9,948 nt of DNA from Odoribacteraceae bacterium (GTDB taxonomy: Bacteria; Bacteroidota; Bacteroidia; Bacteroidales; Marinifilaceae), in assembly GCA_031267995.1 (NCBI GenBank), contig JAIRXZ010000122.1, positions 1 through 9,948 on the forward strand. Reading direction: 5' to 3'. Below, one piece after another: positions 9,650 to 9,948 of the stretch. Every line of letters starts with the position of its first letter. The stretch's first letter is position 1. The notes under the pieces are model-generated. The model was not told the DNA's origin, searched no databases, and saw only the letters and a program-made list of their open reading frames with translations. Both the position numbers and the translations under genes were made by a program.

Positions 9650-9948
9650 AATGAGTCTGTTCACTCAACTGTGTCATTTTCCCTTTGTCTACCATCAATC
9701 TACCCATCTGTCTTCAAAGATAATGGCAAATTGCGACATGATTTGTCGCCACGCCGCCACGGGCTTTATCTTCTCTAATATTTTTGATTGCACCAGGAAC
9801 AGCAGCTTTATCAACGCCATGTCAGTGCTGAAAACTCTTTTTGATTTAGTCACATTACGCAACTGACTGTTAAAGCTTTCTATGATGTTTGTGGTGTACA
9901 TCAAGCGCCGAATTTGATCCGGGTAGTCGAACATCCCGGACAGGTTTT
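9650..9948 (-). mobile_element. Right-edge part of an IS256-family insertion sequence
   Basis: The transposase gene at the edge implies an insertion sequence whose 3' end lies left of 9695. The terminal inverted repeat probably starts around 9650-9660 (GAGTCTGTTCAC or close by), judged by the change from repeat to AT-richer DNA. The other end is outside the window, so neither the inverted repeat nor the target duplication can be confirmed. Confidence 0.6.
9695..9948 (-). CDS. IS256-family transposase, C-terminal part (partial)
   Basis: The C-terminal 84 or so residues of a mutator-type (IS256 family) DDE transposase. The frame is open to the window edge: NLSG precedes the first internal Met at 9934, so the gene continues outside. 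The family signature is clear: FDYPDQIRRLMYTTNIIESFNSQLR, then a KSKRVFSTDMALIKLLFL segment and the terminal FAIIFEDR. The Glu in NIIES sits where the catalytic Glu of the DDE triad is expected. Its base composition is clearly AT-richer than the neighbouring genes, consistent with transfer. Whether the element is intact cannot be judged here. Confidence 0.9.
   Translation of the reverse strand, partial: NLSGMFDYPDQIRRLMYTTNIIESFNSQLRNVTKSKRVFSTDMALIKLLFLVQSKILEKIKPVAAWRQIMSQFAIIFEDRWVD

Noticed and set aside
9591..9866. A plus-strand frame starting in the 21-bp repeats
   Set aside because: It runs antisense through the transposase gene; the heptapeptide repeat is just the 21-bp DNA repeat translated.

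Overview
The window looks like a GC-rich chromosomal segment from the phylum Bacteroidota, probably Bacteroidales-like. I infer this from three things: start codons sit behind AT-rich leaders with no Shine-Dalgarno sequence, two candidate promoters fit the Bacteroides -33/-7 pattern (TTTG ... TAnnTTTG), and the paired exported glycosidases are typical of that group. The species cannot be named from the sequence.

Layout. Positions 1-822 carry no credible gene. They are a dense island of short palindromic repeats, many with a GTAG tetranucleotide at the foot of a hairpin, arranged in inverted pairs. Positions 823-3915 (minus) encode a secreted LacZ-type GH2 beta-galactosidase. Positions 3916-4332 hold a nine-unit tandem array with a 41-42 bp period, and its last unit forms the 3' end of the next gene. 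Positions 4333-6357 (minus) encode a secreted GH127 enzyme of the beta-L-arabinofuranosidase family. Positions 6358-6619 form a divergent promoter region. Positions 6620-9183 (plus) hold three membrane-linked genes: a LemA-family protein, a DUF3137 protein, and a DUF1266 protein whose N-terminal membrane part lies in another frame, so the gene appears frameshifted. Positions 9184-9490 hold a second palindrome island with the same repeat families and a nested 79-bp palindrome. Positions 9560-9643 are four 21-bp tandem repeats directly next to the 3' end of an IS256-family transposase gene that runs off the right edge.

How the genes fit together. The two minus-strand glycosidases have signal peptides and probably remove terminal galactose and L-arabinofuranose from plant-type glycans in the periplasm or at the cell surface. 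No SusC/SusD pair, sensor or transporter is present, so a complete utilisation locus is not shown. LemA and DUF3137 genes are often neighbours in bacteria, but their role is not established; here they are followed by a membrane-anchored DUF1266 protein.

No new defence system or enzyme pathway is evident. The most unusual material is non-coding: REP/REPIN-like elements with GTAG feet on both sides of the gene block, the 41-bp array that has become part of the GH127 reading frame, and the frameshifted DUF1266 gene.
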